The position numbers and the translations under genes are program-made. Source: Devosia sp. (GTDB taxonomy: Bacteria; Pseudomonadota; Alphaproteobacteria; Rhizobiales; Devosiaceae). Taken from it: a stretch of 64,000 bases of DNA. Each line of letters starts with the position of its first letter. The stretch's first letter is position 1. Under the pieces are notes generated by a model that saw nothing but the letters and a program-made list of their open reading frames with translations, searched no databases and had not been told where the DNA came from. Below are positions 1 through 9,315 of this stretch, one piece after another. Location of the stretch: the NCBI RefSeq assembly GCF_028290625.1, contig NZ_JAQGJM010000039.1, positions 1 to 64,000 of the forward strand. Direction: 5' to 3'.

Positions 1-2
1 AG

Positions 3-287
3 GTCATCGAAACCTCGGATGTCCCATCCGGCGTGATCAATATCGTCACCGGCGACAGCGTGGCGCTGGCCAAGACGCTGGCTGAACATGATGGCGTCGA
101 TGGGCTGTGGTTTGCCGGCTCGGCCGAGGCCTCCACCATGGTGGAGAAGGCCTCGATCACCAATCTCAAGCAGACCTGGACCAGCCGCGGGCTGTACTAC
201 GATCTCGCCGACCGCCTGTTCGAGGGGGACTACTTCCTCGCCAAGGCCACCCAGGTCAAGAACGTCTGGATTCCATACGGGGCGTGA
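3..287 (+). CDS. Aldehyde dehydrogenase, C-terminal fragment (cut by window edge)
   Basis: The frame is open from the first bases and gives the last 94 residues of an NAD(P)-dependent aldehyde dehydrogenase. Visible are the VPSGVINIVTG stretch, typical of the family before the nucleotide-binding region ends, and a short WTSRGLYYDLADR segment ending in NVWIPYGA. The ending resembles the double-domain aldehyde dehydrogenases of about 790 residues seen in Hyphomicrobiales, in which the C-terminal half is degenerate: no catalytic Cys motif follows here. The GTG at base 33 is internal, not a start. The substrate cannot be told from this piece. Family assignment is firm; the subfamily is inference. 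Confidence 0.75.
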   Translation, partial: VIETSDVPSGVINIVTGDSVALAKTLAEHDGVDGLWFAGSAEASTMVEKASITNLKQTWTSRGLYYDLADRLFEGDYFLAKATQVKNVWIPYGA

Positions 288-451
288 GGCAGTCGCAGTC
301 TGGCAGCTGACAGCAGGCATCAGCAATCTCCGATCTCGCACTGGGCCCAGGCCCGCCGCCATTTTCACAGTTGAGGAAATCGTCCCGCGCCGGGTGTCGC
401 CCCCGGCCCGAGGCGACTATGGTCGCGCCAGCCGAACCAAGAAGTAGATTC

Positions 452-2749
452 ATGTCCGCACTCGACACCCGCATTGCCGCCCAGATTGCCACCGAAGTCG
501 CCGCCCGGCCCGAGCAGGTGCGTGCCGCCGTGGAACTGCTGGATGGCGGCGCAACGGTGCCGTTCATCGCGCGCTACCGCAAGGAAGTAACCGGTGGGCT
601 CGATGATACGCAATTGCGTCTGCTGGCTGAGCGGCTGACCTATCTGCGCGAGCTGGAAGCCCGCCGCGCCGCGATCCTCAAATCGATTGACGAACAGGGT
701 AAGCTCACGAGCGAGCTCACCGCCTCCATCGTGGGCGCCACGACCAAAGCCGAGCTCGAAGACTTCTACCTGCCGTTCAAGCCCAAGCGCCGTACCAAGG
801 CGGAAATCGCCCGTGAACGCGGCCTTGGCCCGCTGGCCGAAGCCATCCTGGCCAATCGCAGCGCTGTCCCCGAACGGCTCGCCGAAGGCTACATCAGCGA
901 GGATGTTCCCGGGACCAAGGAAGCGCTGGAAGGCGCGCGCGACATCGTCGTCGAGAGCCTATCGGAAAATGCCGCCCTGCTCGGCCGGCTGCGCGCCTAT
1001 ATGCGCGACAAGGCCATGCTCAGCGCCAAGGTTCTCAAGGGCAAGGAAGAGGCCGGCGCCAAGTTCTCCGACTATTTCGCCCATTCCGAGCGTTGGGCCA
1101 AGGTCGCCGGCCACCGCGCCCTCGCCATGATGCGCGGCCGCACCGAGGACTTTCTCAGCCTCGATATCGAGGTCGATGCCGACGTCGCCGACCCGATCAA
1201 GCCTGCCGAGCGCTTTGTCGCCGGCGCGCTCAATGCGCAGGGCAATGGCGCGGGCGACACATGGCTGCGTGACGTTGCTGGCTGGGCCTGGCGCACCCGC
1301 CTTCGCGTCACGCTCTCCATCGACCTCATGGTCGAGTTGCGCGAACGTGCCGAAGTCGAGGCCATCGGCGTCTTCGCCCGCAATCTCAAGGACCTGCTGC
1401 TGGCAGCCCCGGCTGGCGCCCACACTACTATGGGGCTGGATCCAGGCATCCGCACCGGCGTCAAGATCGCGGTCATCAATGCTACCGGCAAGGTGCTCGA
1501 TACGGAGACGATCTATCCCTTCCCGCCGCGCAATGACGTCATGGGCTCGCAGGCCGCCATCCAGGCGCTGATCAAAAAGCATGGCGTGCAGTTGATCGCC
1601 ATTGGCAATGGCACGGGCAGTCGCGAAACCGAAAAGCTGGTCACCGAGCTCATCGAGCGCCTGCCCGCGCCGAAACCCACCAAGGTCATCGTCTCGGAAG
1701 CCGGGGCATCGGTCTATTCGGCGTCAGAACTGGCGGCGCTGGAATTCCCCAATCTCGACGTGTCGCTGCGCGGCGCAGTCTCCATCGCGCGCCGCTTGCA
1801 GGACCCATTGGCCGAACTGGTCAAGATCGAGCCCAAGGCCATTGGCGTCGGGCAATACCAGCATGACCTCGACCAATACCGCCTCGGCCGCTCGCTCGAT
1901 GCCGTGGTGGAAGACGCCGTCAACGCCGTGGGCGTGGACCTCAATACCGCATCCGCCGCCTTGCTCGCCCGCATTTCGGGCCTTGGCCCGTCCGTCGCCG
2001 AAGCCATCGTCACCCACCGCGATGCCAACGGCCCGTTCCGCTCCCGCAAGGCACTGCTCGAAGTACCGCGCCTCGGCCAGCGCACCTTCGAGCAAAGCGC
2101 CGGGTTCCTGCGCATTACCGGTGGCACCGAGCCGCTCGACGCCTCCTCGGTGCACCCCGAGGCCTATGGCGTTGCCCGCAAGATCGTCGCTGCCTGTGGC
2201 CGCGACCTGCGCACCATCATGGGCGACAAGTCGGCCCTGTCGGGCCTCGATCCGCGCAGCTTCGTCGATGACCGCTTCGGCCTGCCGACGGTGCGCGACA
2301 TCCTGGCCGAACTGGAAAAGCCCGGCCGCGACCCCCGCCCCGCCTTCAAGACTGCGACCTTTGCCGAAGGCGTGGATGATATCAAACATCTCAAGCCCGG
2401 CATGATGCTTGAAGGCACGGTGACCAACGTCGCGGCCTTCGGCGCCTTCGTCGATATCGGCGTGCATCAGGACGGGCTGGTCCACGTCTCCCAGTTGGCG
2501 GACAAGTTCGTCAAAGACCCACACGAGGTCGTCAAGGCTGGCGATGTGGTCAAGGTCCGCGTCGTCGAAGTCGACGTGCCCCGCAAGCGCATCGCCCTCA
2601 CCATGCGCAGGGAAATCGACGCCACCGCCCCGCGCGAGCGGCCCCGCGACCAGCCCCTCCGCGCCAACCAGCGCCTACAACAGGAAGCCCCCCGCAGCAC
2701 CGGCTCCCTGGGCGACATGCTCGGCGAGGCAATGCGCAAGAAGAAGTAG
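452..2749 (+). CDS. tex: Tex family RNA-binding transcription accessory protein
   Basis: 765 residues, close to the usual Tex length. Order of parts: N-terminal helical Tex domain, a YqgF/RNase H-like fold around residues 325-450 (MGLDPGIRTGVKIAVI), helix-hairpin-helix repeats around 500-560 (ISGLGPSVAEAIV), and a C-terminal S1 RNA-binding domain around 645-715 (GTVTNVAAFGAFVDIGVHQD). Tex binds nucleic acid and associates with the transcription machinery; its cellular role is still loosely defined. The frame is open back to 371, but the 27 extra residues are basic and unlike Tex, so the ATG at 452 (MSALDTRIAAQ) is chosen. It stands alone, with no operon partner downstream. Confidence 0.93.
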   Translation: MSALDTRIAAQIATEVAARPEQVRAAVELLDGGATVPFIARYRKEVTGGLDDTQLRLLAERLTYLRELEARRAAILKSIDEQGKLTSELTASIVGATTKAELEDFYLPFKPKRRTKAEIARERGLGPLAEAILANRSAVPERLAEGYISEDVPGTKEALEGARDIVVESLSENAALLGRLRAYMRDKAMLSAKVLKGKEEAGAKFSDYFAHSERWAKVAGHRALAMMRGRTEDFLSLDIEVDADVADPIKPAERFVAGALNAQGNGAGDTWLRDVAGWAWRTRLRVTLSIDLMVELRERAEVEAIGVFARNLKDLLLAAPAGAHTTMGLDPGIRTGVKIAVINATGKVLDTETIYPFPPRNDVMGSQAAIQALIKKHGVQLIAIGNGTGSRETEKLVTELIERLPAPKPTKVIVSEAGASVYSASELAALEFPNLDVSLRGAVSIARRLQDPLAELVKIEPKAIGVGQYQHDLDQYRLGRSLDAVVEDAVNAVGVDLNTASAALLARISGLGPSVAEAIVTHRDANGPFRSRKALLEVPRLGQRTFEQSAGFLRITGGTEPLDASSVHPEAYGVARKIVAACGRDLRTIMGDKSALSGLDPRSFVDDRFGLPTVRDILAELEKPGRDPRPAFKTATFAEGVDDIKHLKPGMMLEGTVTNVAAFGAFVDIGVHQDGLVHVSQLADKFVKDPHEVVKAGDVVKVRVVEVDVPRKRIALTMRREIDATAPRERPRDQPLRANQRLQQEAPRSTGSLGDMLGEAMRKKK

Positions 2750-3090
2750 CGCGCACTCGTAGTATGGCGAGGCACCCAGTATTCTGCTGGATTTGTGGAC
2801 TTGTGAGGCTCTCGGCATATCTCGCCCGATGCGCTTGGCGACGATAAACCTCTGCTTTCGGCTGTCCGAGATGGGGCATTGCAGACGCATTGGGGGCCGG
2901 GAGTGACTGCCTTTGGCGTGCGGCCGCAGCCAAGCGGACGTCCAAGCTTAGATACCGATGCCCAGGATGGGCCCAAACCCAGCATTCCCAGTAATCAAAG
3001 ATGTTCGAAGTTTGTTTTTTGCCAGGTAGCTAGTTGGCAGCCCGTTCGCCGAACATTATACTTTCGGAATATTGGGAACGGGAGGCGGGC
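2750..3090. other. Intergenic region, tex to methyltransferase
   Basis: About 340 bases without a supported gene. I see no strong hairpin with a T-run after tex and no clear promoter. A TTG at 3034 could extend the following methyltransferase by 19 residues, but a GGAGG ribosome site (3081-3085) sits just before the GTG at 3091 and favours the shorter form. Confidence 0.5.
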
Positions 3091-4095
3091 GTGGAGGATA
3101 ATTCTTATCTCGAAGTTGCCGTGCAAATGCGTGGCCTGCAAGTTGCGCAGATGATCCACGTGGCGGCGCAACTTGGCGTTGCTGACCGGGTCGGTGAGGG
3201 GCGGCCGGTCGCTGACCTTGCCCGGGATGTAAGCGCCCATCCCGAGAAGCTTGTCCGAATGCTGAGGGCACTGGCAGCATTCGGTATCTTTGCTGTGGAT
3301 GCAGAGCAACGCGTGACCCACACAACGCGATCGCGGCACCTCTGCAGCGACGCAGTTCCAACTCTTCATTACGCGGCTCGATTCTGGGGCATGCCCTCCG
3401 TGTGGAGCACCTGGAGCGGCATGGAAGGGACTATTCGGACCGGAGAGGCAGCGTTTGAAGCAACATTCGGCGTAACGAACTGGGCCTATCTCAGCGACCA
3501 TCCCGACGAGGCTCTGACCTTCGATCAGTTCATGCAGCATAGTCCTGACGATCGGCACGCAGCGGTTGCGGAGGCTTATGATTTTGCCGGCGCCAAGGTC
3601 GTAGATGTGGGTGGCGGCAATGGCGCCCTCCTGGCTGCAATCCTCCGTCGGTACCCCGAGACAACTGGCGTGCTGGCCGATCAGGGCGCGGTGATCGCGG
3701 CGGCGACCGATGCATTGGGCGCTTTCATCTCGCGTTGCGAGCTCGTACCTACCGACTTCTTTGTCGAGGTTCCTTCTGGTGGCGACATCTATACGATGGC
3801 TCAAATCCTCCATGATTGGAGCGACGAGCGTTGCCTTCAGATACTCCGCAATTGTCGGCGCGCAATGCAATCGGGCGCCAAGCTGCTGATCATTGAGCGC
3901 ATGCTCGATGACGACCCGGCAAAGAACAGCGCTCTCACGCTTCTGGGCGACATGCAGATGATGGCTTTGTTCCCGGGTGCGAAGGAGCGAACGCTTGGCG
4001 AATTTACCGCCCTGCTCGCCGCTGCTGGTTACGGTGCGCCCCGGGTTATTGTCACGCGCTCCGCATTTGTAGTGCTCGAAACCGCGCCTGTCTAA
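3091..4095 (+). CDS. SAM-dependent O-methyltransferase (COMT/hydroxyneurosporene type)
   Basis: 334 residues. The N-terminal part (LQVAQMIHVAAQLGVADRV) is the winged-helix dimerisation domain of plant COMT-like and bacterial polyketide O-methyltransferases. The C-terminal Rossmann fold carries the SAM motif VVDVGGGNGALLAAILRRYP, and the conserved catalytic-His segment reads MAQILHDWSDERC. Such enzymes methylate hydroxyls on small aromatic or polyketide-like acceptors; the acceptor here is unknown. Start: GTG at 3091 with GGAGG five bases upstream. It is isolated, flanked on both sides by long non-coding DNA, with no biosynthetic genes nearby, so the pathway cannot be inferred. Confidence 0.85.
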   Translation: MEDNSYLEVAVQMRGLQVAQMIHVAAQLGVADRVGEGRPVADLARDVSAHPEKLVRMLRALAAFGIFAVDAEQRVTHTTRSRHLCSDAVPTLHYAARFWGMPSVWSTWSGMEGTIRTGEAAFEATFGVTNWAYLSDHPDEALTFDQFMQHSPDDRHAAVAEAYDFAGAKVVDVGGGNGALLAAILRRYPETTGVLADQGAVIAAATDALGAFISRCELVPTDFFVEVPSGGDIYTMAQILHDWSDERCLQILRNCRRAMQSGAKLLIIERMLDDDPAKNSALTLLGDMQMMALFPGAKERTLGEFTALLAAAGYGAPRVIVTRSAFVVLETAPV

Positions 4096-4634
4096 GGCCC
4101 CTCCATTGAGAAAAGCTCCAACTCGGTGCGAATGCCTGGTGTCAGTGCGAAGTGATTCTGTGCACTCAAATGTCCGCTTCCAGCGCATCGGCCCGCCTAA
4201 CGACTGGAGTGAGGCGCGAAGCAGACATCGACGAGGCCAACGCTGAGTGCTGCGCCGACACGAATGACCCGGCACGCTGTTGGGGCTGCGAAGTGGTGCG
4301 TCCGGCCGGCAGCCATCACGAATTCAACAAAGCGTACCAACTCGACCAGCGGACTGGGTCGGCTCTGGCGAGACAACACGCTTGCGGACAATTTTGACCA
4401 ACTTATTCCCAGCCAATGGCCTGAAATCAAATTGATCCGCTGCCGCACCTGATGAAGTCGGCCAGACTGCGCACATCTGGCGCAGCTGGTGCTTCAGTTT
4501 GCGAAGATTGTTTGCCGCGTGCGAACTGCACAAGGCCGTGTAGGCCGATCTAAGCTCACACTGGCACCAATGGGCAGAAAATCGGGACAGACCTGACCAA
4601 TCAGCCATTTCAGATACAGCCGGAGGAACATCTG
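4096..4634. other. Intergenic region before sugar ABC operon
   Basis: About 540 bases. Short open frames on both strands lack ribosome sites and recognisable protein sequence, so none is called. The region presumably holds the promoter and operator of the sugar transport operon, but I could not pick a convincing -35/-10 pair or palindromic operator by eye. A strong ribosome site, GGAGGA at 4622-4627, closes it. Confidence 0.45.
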
Positions 4635-5687
4635 TTGCACTTATCCAATTTTCGCCGTTTGTTGCAGACTACCGCGTTTGCCTGCGTGGCGCTGACAGCC
4701 ACCCTCGCTCATGCCGATGCGCTCAAGATCGGTGTGTCCAACGCCTACGTGGACACTTGGCGGTCGCAGTTGCTCGACACGCTGAACGCCGCCAATAAGA
4801 AATTCGTCGCGCAAGGCATTACCGATGATCTGCTGGTGCAAAGTGGCAATACCGACGTTCAGGGTCAGATCGGCCAGATTCGCGCCCTGATCAACTCCGG
4901 CGTCGACGTGCTGTTCGTGATCCCGTCGTCAGAAACCGCGTTGAACCCGGTGCTCAGCGAAGCCACCGATGCCGGGGTGAAGGTGTTTTCGATCACCCAG
5001 GCGGTGACTGCGCCGCAAGTCTATGGCGTGATGGTCAACCAGACATCCTGGGCCCTCGGCCACGCGCGCTGGCTGGCCGACACCCTGGGCGGCCAGGGCG
5101 ATATCGTCATGCTGAACGGTCTGGCGGGCGCGCCGGCCAATGAAGAGCGCGTACGCGCCATGGGTAACTTCCTCAAGGATTACCCCAACCTCCAGGTGCT
5201 GAATACCGCCAATGGCGACTGGGATGTGGTCAAGGCGCAGCAGGTCATGTCCTCGGTCTTCGCGGCTCAGCCCAAGATCGACGGCATCTGGGTTTCCGGC
5301 GCGATGTCGGAAGGCGTATTGCGGGCACTCGTCGCCGCCAACCCGGTGACTTGGCCAGCTGTGACCGGCGACACCAATATGGGTTACCTGCGCCTATGGC
5401 AGAAGGTCATGCAGACCAATCCTGACTTCAAATCGGTTGGCGTGTTCGACCCACCGGGCATTGAAGCCACCACTGCGCTAAAGATCGCGATCAAGCTCAG
5501 CGAGGGCCGCGAATTCAAGGATGGTGTGCTCGAAGGGGAGAACCACAACTTCATCTTCGTGCAGGACCCCGCGCCGATGACGGCCGATACCCTCGACAAG
5601 TACATCACCGAGAACGAAGACAAGCCCGACAGCTACTTCATCGATTACGAAATGCCCGACGAGCTCGTCGAGGCGATGTTCAAGTAA
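4635..5687 (+). CDS. Sugar ABC transporter, periplasmic substrate-binding protein (RbsB-like)
   Basis: 350 residues. Residues 1-26 form a Sec signal peptide (basic start, hydrophobic core FACVALTATLAHA, cleavage before DALKIGVSN). The rest follows the periplasmic-binding-protein type 1 fold used by ribose/galactose/xylose binders: an early KIGVSN strand, LINSGVDVLFVIPSS, and VYGVMVNQ. It would capture a monosaccharide or similar small ligand and deliver it to the permeases encoded downstream. The start is TTG at 4635, chosen because GGAGGA lies seven bases upstream and the signal peptide begins directly there. First gene of a four-gene operon; the ligand cannot be told. Confidence 0.88.
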   Translation: MHLSNFRRLLQTTAFACVALTATLAHADALKIGVSNAYVDTWRSQLLDTLNAANKKFVAQGITDDLLVQSGNTDVQGQIGQIRALINSGVDVLFVIPSSETALNPVLSEATDAGVKVFSITQAVTAPQVYGVMVNQTSWALGHARWLADTLGGQGDIVMLNGLAGAPANEERVRAMGNFLKDYPNLQVLNTANGDWDVVKAQQVMSSVFAAQPKIDGIWVSGAMSEGVLRALVAANPVTWPAVTGDTNMGYLRLWQKVMQTNPDFKSVGVFDPPGIEATTALKIAIKLSEGREFKDGVLEGENHNFIFVQDPAPMTADTLDKYITENEDKPDSYFIDYEMPDELVEAMFK

Positions 5688-5713
5688 GCACCCGTGATTT
5701 GACGGACATTCTT

Positions 5714-5733
5714 GGGGGCGCTTCTGCGCCCCC
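5714..5733 (+). promoter_or_regulatory. Intercistronic GC hairpin after sugar binding protein
   Basis: Perfect eight-base stem GGGGGCGC (5714-5721) and GCGCCCCC (5726-5733) with a TTCT loop, between the binding-protein stop and the ATPase start. No T-run follows, so it is more likely a partial attenuator or 3'-end mRNA stabiliser that raises binding-protein level relative to the downstream genes than a full terminator. Function is inferred from position. Confidence 0.55.
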
Positions 5734-5752
5734 ATCCCTGCCTGAGGTCACG

Positions 5753-7258
5753 ATGCACGAAACCCCACTGCTTGCTTCATCGATTACCAGACGCTTTGGC
5801 TCGACCGTAGCGCTCCAGGACGTCTCGGTCCGGTTTGAGCCCGGTACGGTTCACGCGCTGATGGGGGCCAACGGCTCAGGTAAATCCACGCTGACCAAGG
5901 TGCTGATCGGCCTGGTCAAACCCGATCACGGCGAGGTTCGGCTCGGTCAGGCCATCCTGCCATCGCGCTCGATCATGCATCGTCAGGCCGCTATTGCGGC
6001 AGTGTTTCAGGAGACCAGCCTCGTCGCCGACATGACGGTGGAAGAAAACATCTGGCTCACCCGTGAACCGCGCAAGGCATTCGGCGTCGATCGCGCCACC
6101 CTGCGCCAGGACTCCGAGGCGCTGGTCAGCATCTTTGCCGATGTTGCCCCCTCGATCCATCCCGACGTCCTGGTGAGAGATCTCGGCCCCGATGCACGGC
6201 AGATCGTGGAACTGCTCAAAGCGCTGTCGCAAAATCCGCGCTTCATCATTCTTGACGAGGCCACGGCGAGCCTTGATGCGCGTCAGGCGGCACGGATGGC
6301 CGAACTGATCAGTAATTGGCGCGCCGAAGGGCGCTGCGTCATTCTCGTGACCCACCGGATGCACGAAGCAATGGCGCTAGCCGACCAGATTAGCGTCTTG
6401 CGCAACGGCGCGCTCGTGGCCTCGCAGCCACGTACGGAAGTGGATGAAGCCCGCGTTGTCGATCTGATGGTCGCCTCATCCCGCCGCGCCGCCACCACTG
6501 TCCGTAGCGCAGCTGCCGTCGGCGATGAGGCAGCCAACCTGTCGGCCTGGATCGACCTTGGCCGCCGCGGCAGGGGCTTTGAACTTTCGCTGCGCAAAGG
6601 CGAAATCCTGGGGCTTGCCGGTCTGCAGGGCCAGGGTCAGTCACAATTGCTGCGTGGGCTGTTCAGCGGCGATCCCGGCATCAGCGCGTACAGGATCAAC
6701 GGCCGGCCAGTACGGATCGCCCACCCCACCCAGGCGCTCCGTCACGGCCTTGCACTCGTCCCCGGCGACCGGAATGCCGATGGGCTGTTCCGCATCCTGT
6801 CGATTGCCGACAATATCCTGATGGCGTCCTGGAAACGGCTGGCACGCATGGGCTGGCTTGACCTGCGCCGTGCCCGCAACCTGACCGCCACCCTGATCGC
6901 CGAGCTGAAGATAAAAGCAGGTTCGCCCGAGCAGCCGGTGCGGGTGCTCTCAGGTGGCAATGCGCAAAAAACCGTGCTGGCACGCTGGCTGGCCACCAAC
7001 CCGGAATATCTGCTGCTGGATGACCCGACCAAGGGAATCGACGTCGGCGCCCGCGCCGATTTCTACGAGGCGCTGTTCAAGGCGCGTGAGGCCGGGATGG
7101 GCATCCTGGTCTATTCCAGCGAAGAGCATGAACTTGAAGCGCTCTGCGACCGCATTGTGGTGATGAGCGAGGGAGAACTGTCCGGGGTGCTGGCGGGACC
7201 CGGCATCGCCGCGGAACAGATCGCCCGCGCCGGGTTGAAGGGGGTGCATCTTGGCTGA
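5753..7258 (+). CDS. Sugar ABC transporter, tandem ATPase (RbsA-like)
   Basis: 501 residues with two ABC domains in one chain, the normal arrangement for carbohydrate-uptake type 2 importers. The N-terminal domain has Walker A GANGSGKST and Walker B FIILDEATASLD. The C-terminal domain keeps the signature LSGGNAQKTVLARWL and Walker B YLLLDDPTKGID, but its Walker A is degenerate (AGLQGQGQSQLL), as usual for this family. The frame is open from 5699, but ATG 5753 follows a GAGG site and begins at the expected point. It energises the two permeases that follow. Confidence 0.9.
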   Translation: MHETPLLASSITRRFGSTVALQDVSVRFEPGTVHALMGANGSGKSTLTKVLIGLVKPDHGEVRLGQAILPSRSIMHRQAAIAAVFQETSLVADMTVEENIWLTREPRKAFGVDRATLRQDSEALVSIFADVAPSIHPDVLVRDLGPDARQIVELLKALSQNPRFIILDEATASLDARQAARMAELISNWRAEGRCVILVTHRMHEAMALADQISVLRNGALVASQPRTEVDEARVVDLMVASSRRAATTVRSAAAVGDEAANLSAWIDLGRRGRGFELSLRKGEILGLAGLQGQGQSQLLRGLFSGDPGISAYRINGRPVRIAHPTQALRHGLALVPGDRNADGLFRILSIADNILMASWKRLARMGWLDLRRARNLTATLIAELKIKAGSPEQPVRVLSGGNAQKTVLARWLATNPEYLLLDDPTKGIDVGARADFYEALFKAREAGMGILVYSSEEHELEALCDRIVVMSEGELSGVLAGPGIAAEQIARAGLKGVHLG

Positions 7259-8201
7259 AGTCATCGTCAAGAGGCGCAGCCCCCTGCCCGACTGGGCGAT
7301 CTCGGTTTCGGTTCTCGCTATTGCCACCATCGTTTTGTGGTTTCTGCTGCCAGGCTTTTTTCGTCCGGCCAATATTGCTGCGCAAATCCGCACTGCTCTG
7401 CCGCTGATGTTTCTGGCGGTCGGACAGATGCTGGTGGTCTCTGCGCGGGGGATAGACCTGTCGCTGGGGGCGCTGTTGGCGCTAGCCTCCTCGGTCATGG
7501 TCGGGCTATTCGGCGCCGACCCGGCTCTGCAGTCCAGCCTTGTCGCCATTCCGGTCGCACTGGCCGTCGCGGTACTGGGTGGCACGATCAATGGACTGTT
7601 GGTAGCGCGCCTGCGGGTACAACCGGTGGTGGCGACCTTTGCCACCGCCTTCATTTGGGCGGGTTCTGCGCTGTGGGTCATGCCTCAGCCGGGTGGCACG
7701 GTGCCGGGCTGGCTGACGGCCTCGCTGCGCGTCGGCCCCTGGGCGCCGGTGCTGGTATTGCTGATCGCTGGGGTGTTCTGGGGACAATTCACCCGCACTT
7801 CGACCTTCCGCAAGCTGATCGCCTCAGGCGGCGATCCGATAGCGGCAACCAATAGCGGCATCGACACTGGCAAGGTGCAGTTCTGGACCTACGTTGTCGC
7901 CGGACTGCTGACAGGCGTCGCCGCAATCCTGCTGTCAGCCGACATTGCTTCGGGTGATCCCCTGGTCGGGGCGTCGTTGACCCTGCCAACCATCGTGGCC
8001 GTCGTGATCGGCGGCACGAGGCTGACCGGGGGCAATGCCACCTATGTTGGCACGATCGCCGGGGTGCTGCTGCTGATCGTCCTCCGCAACCTCGTTTTCG
8101 CAGTGGGCCTGCCCTACCAGTGGCAGCCGCTAATCGACGGCGTGCTGATCCTGGGAATGCTGGCAACCGGCGCAGGCCTCAATCTCTGGAGGAACCGATG
8201 A
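7251..8201 (+). CDS. Sugar ABC transporter permease (RbsC-like), first
   Basis: 316 residues, polytopic membrane protein of the BPD_transp_2 family. Hydrophobic segments alternate with the conserved loops VSARGIDLSLGA (near residue 65) and VVIGGTRLTGG (near 250), typical of ribose/xylose-type permeases. Start is TTG at 7251, overlapping the last eight bases of the ATPase gene behind a GAAGGGGG stretch, which indicates translational coupling. It would form the membrane channel with the second permease. Confidence 0.88.
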   Translation: MAEVIVKRRSPLPDWAISVSVLAIATIVLWFLLPGFFRPANIAAQIRTALPLMFLAVGQMLVVSARGIDLSLGALLALASSVMVGLFGADPALQSSLVAIPVALAVAVLGGTINGLLVARLRVQPVVATFATAFIWAGSALWVMPQPGGTVPGWLTASLRVGPWAPVLVLLIAGVFWGQFTRTSTFRKLIASGGDPIAATNSGIDTGKVQFWTYVVAGLLTGVAAILLSADIASGDPLVGASLTLPTIVAVVIGGTRLTGGNATYVGTIAGVLLLIVLRNLVFAVGLPYQWQPLIDGVLILGMLATGAGLNLWRNR

Positions 8202-9169
8202 GCAATCAGGCACCCGTGGCCGATGGATTGACCCGGCTTGGTCAAAGGCTGACCCATCCGATTGCCATCATCGCCATTTTCACCCTGCTGATGCTGGTCG
8301 TCGGGCAGGCGATGACACCGGGCTTTGCTCAGCCCAGCCAGCTGGTTTCGCTGCTCCGGATCGCCGCCTTTTTGGGCTTCATCAGTGCCGGTCAGACCCT
8401 GGTGATCCTTGCCGGCAACGAGGGGATCGACCTGTCGGTTGGCTCCATTGTTACTGTGGCGGCCATCATCGTATTCGCGCTTAACGGCACCATCGGCCTG
8501 TCATTGGCGATTGTGCTCGCGCTTGGCGCCGGGGCCCTGGTGGGTTTTCTGAACGGGCTCGGCATTGCCGGGCTGGGGCTACAGCCATTGATGATGACAT
8601 TGGGCATGGCGGGCGTGGTCAAGGGCGCCGTCCTTGTCGTGACTGGAGGCCGTCCAACCGGGACCGAAAATCAGGGCCTGACCGCCTTTGTCACCCAGCC
8701 ATGGATCGCCGGAGTGCCGGGCACAGTTCTGTTGTGGCTGGCGCTTGGCATCGCCCTGCACATCTTCCTGACCCGCAGCCCCTATGGCAAATCCATTTAT
8801 GCCTACGGCGCCAATGCCCGCGCGGCACGGCTCGCCGGAATGCGGACCAGGGCGATCAGCATCGCGACCTATACCGCCTCGGGCCTGCTTGCTGCAGTGG
8901 GTGGTGTCGTACTGCTAGGCTATACGGGCTCGGTTTTTATCAATCTGGGCGAGCCCTATACCTTGCCCTCCATCGCCGCGGTGGTGATCGGCGGAACGCT
9001 GCTGTCCGGCGGAGCTGGCTCGTATTGGGGCACCATGACTGGCGCGTTGATGCTGACCGTGCTGCAGAGTTTCCTGATCATGCTTGGCCTCCCAGAGTTT
9101 GCGCGTCAGATCACCTACGGCGCGCTCCTGGTTATGGTCCTGGCGATCTACTCCCGCGCCAATGAGTGA
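8198..9169 (+). CDS. Sugar ABC transporter permease (RbsC-like), second
   Basis: 323 residues, same BPD_transp_2 family as its upstream neighbour. Motifs ILAGNEGIDLSVGSIV and AVVIGGTLLSGGAGSYWGT match the paired position. The frame extends to 8120, but the ATG at 8198 overlaps the previous stop (ATGA) and sits behind CTGGAGGAA, so it is the start. Having two different permeases suggests a heterodimeric channel, common in CUT2 importers of Hyphomicrobiales. Confidence 0.88.
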   Translation: MSNQAPVADGLTRLGQRLTHPIAIIAIFTLLMLVVGQAMTPGFAQPSQLVSLLRIAAFLGFISAGQTLVILAGNEGIDLSVGSIVTVAAIIVFALNGTIGLSLAIVLALGAGALVGFLNGLGIAGLGLQPLMMTLGMAGVVKGAVLVVTGGRPTGTENQGLTAFVTQPWIAGVPGTVLLWLALGIALHIFLTRSPYGKSIYAYGANARAARLAGMRTRAISIATYTASGLLAAVGGVVLLGYTGSVFINLGEPYTLPSIAAVVIGGTLLSGGAGSYWGTMTGALMLTVLQSFLIMLGLPEFARQITYGALLVMVLAIYSRANE

Positions 9170-9264
9170 AATGGCCTACCGCTCAACCGCGCCACGGACC
9201 CTGCCTTTCACGTCAACCTCGACATCGTCGCCACACGAGATTGCCAGCGCCGCTATCGGCTAGC

Positions 9265-9307
9265 TGATGGCCGGGCATCGCTTCGCCATCGGCGATCCGG
9301 CCCATCA
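9265..9307. terminator. Imperfect stem-loop between convergent operons
   Basis: TGATGGCCGGGCATCGC (from 9265) can pair with GCGATCCGGCCCATCA (ending 9307), giving roughly 15 base pairs with two single-base bulges. It lies between the end of the sugar operon and the end of the convergent biuret operon. There is no clear T-run on either strand, so a shared termination or mRNA-end role is only inferred from position. Confidence 0.4.
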
Positions 9308-9315
9308 CCCGCCGG

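Noticed and set aside
2995..4275. Long minus-strand open frame of 426 codons opposite the methyltransferase
   Set aside because: It is the shadow of a GC-rich gene. The plus strand has clear methyltransferase motifs and a ribosome site; the minus frame has neither.
4152..4608. Short open frames of 81-94 codons before the sugar operon
   Set aside because: No ribosome sites, no recognisable protein pattern, overlapping frames on both strands.
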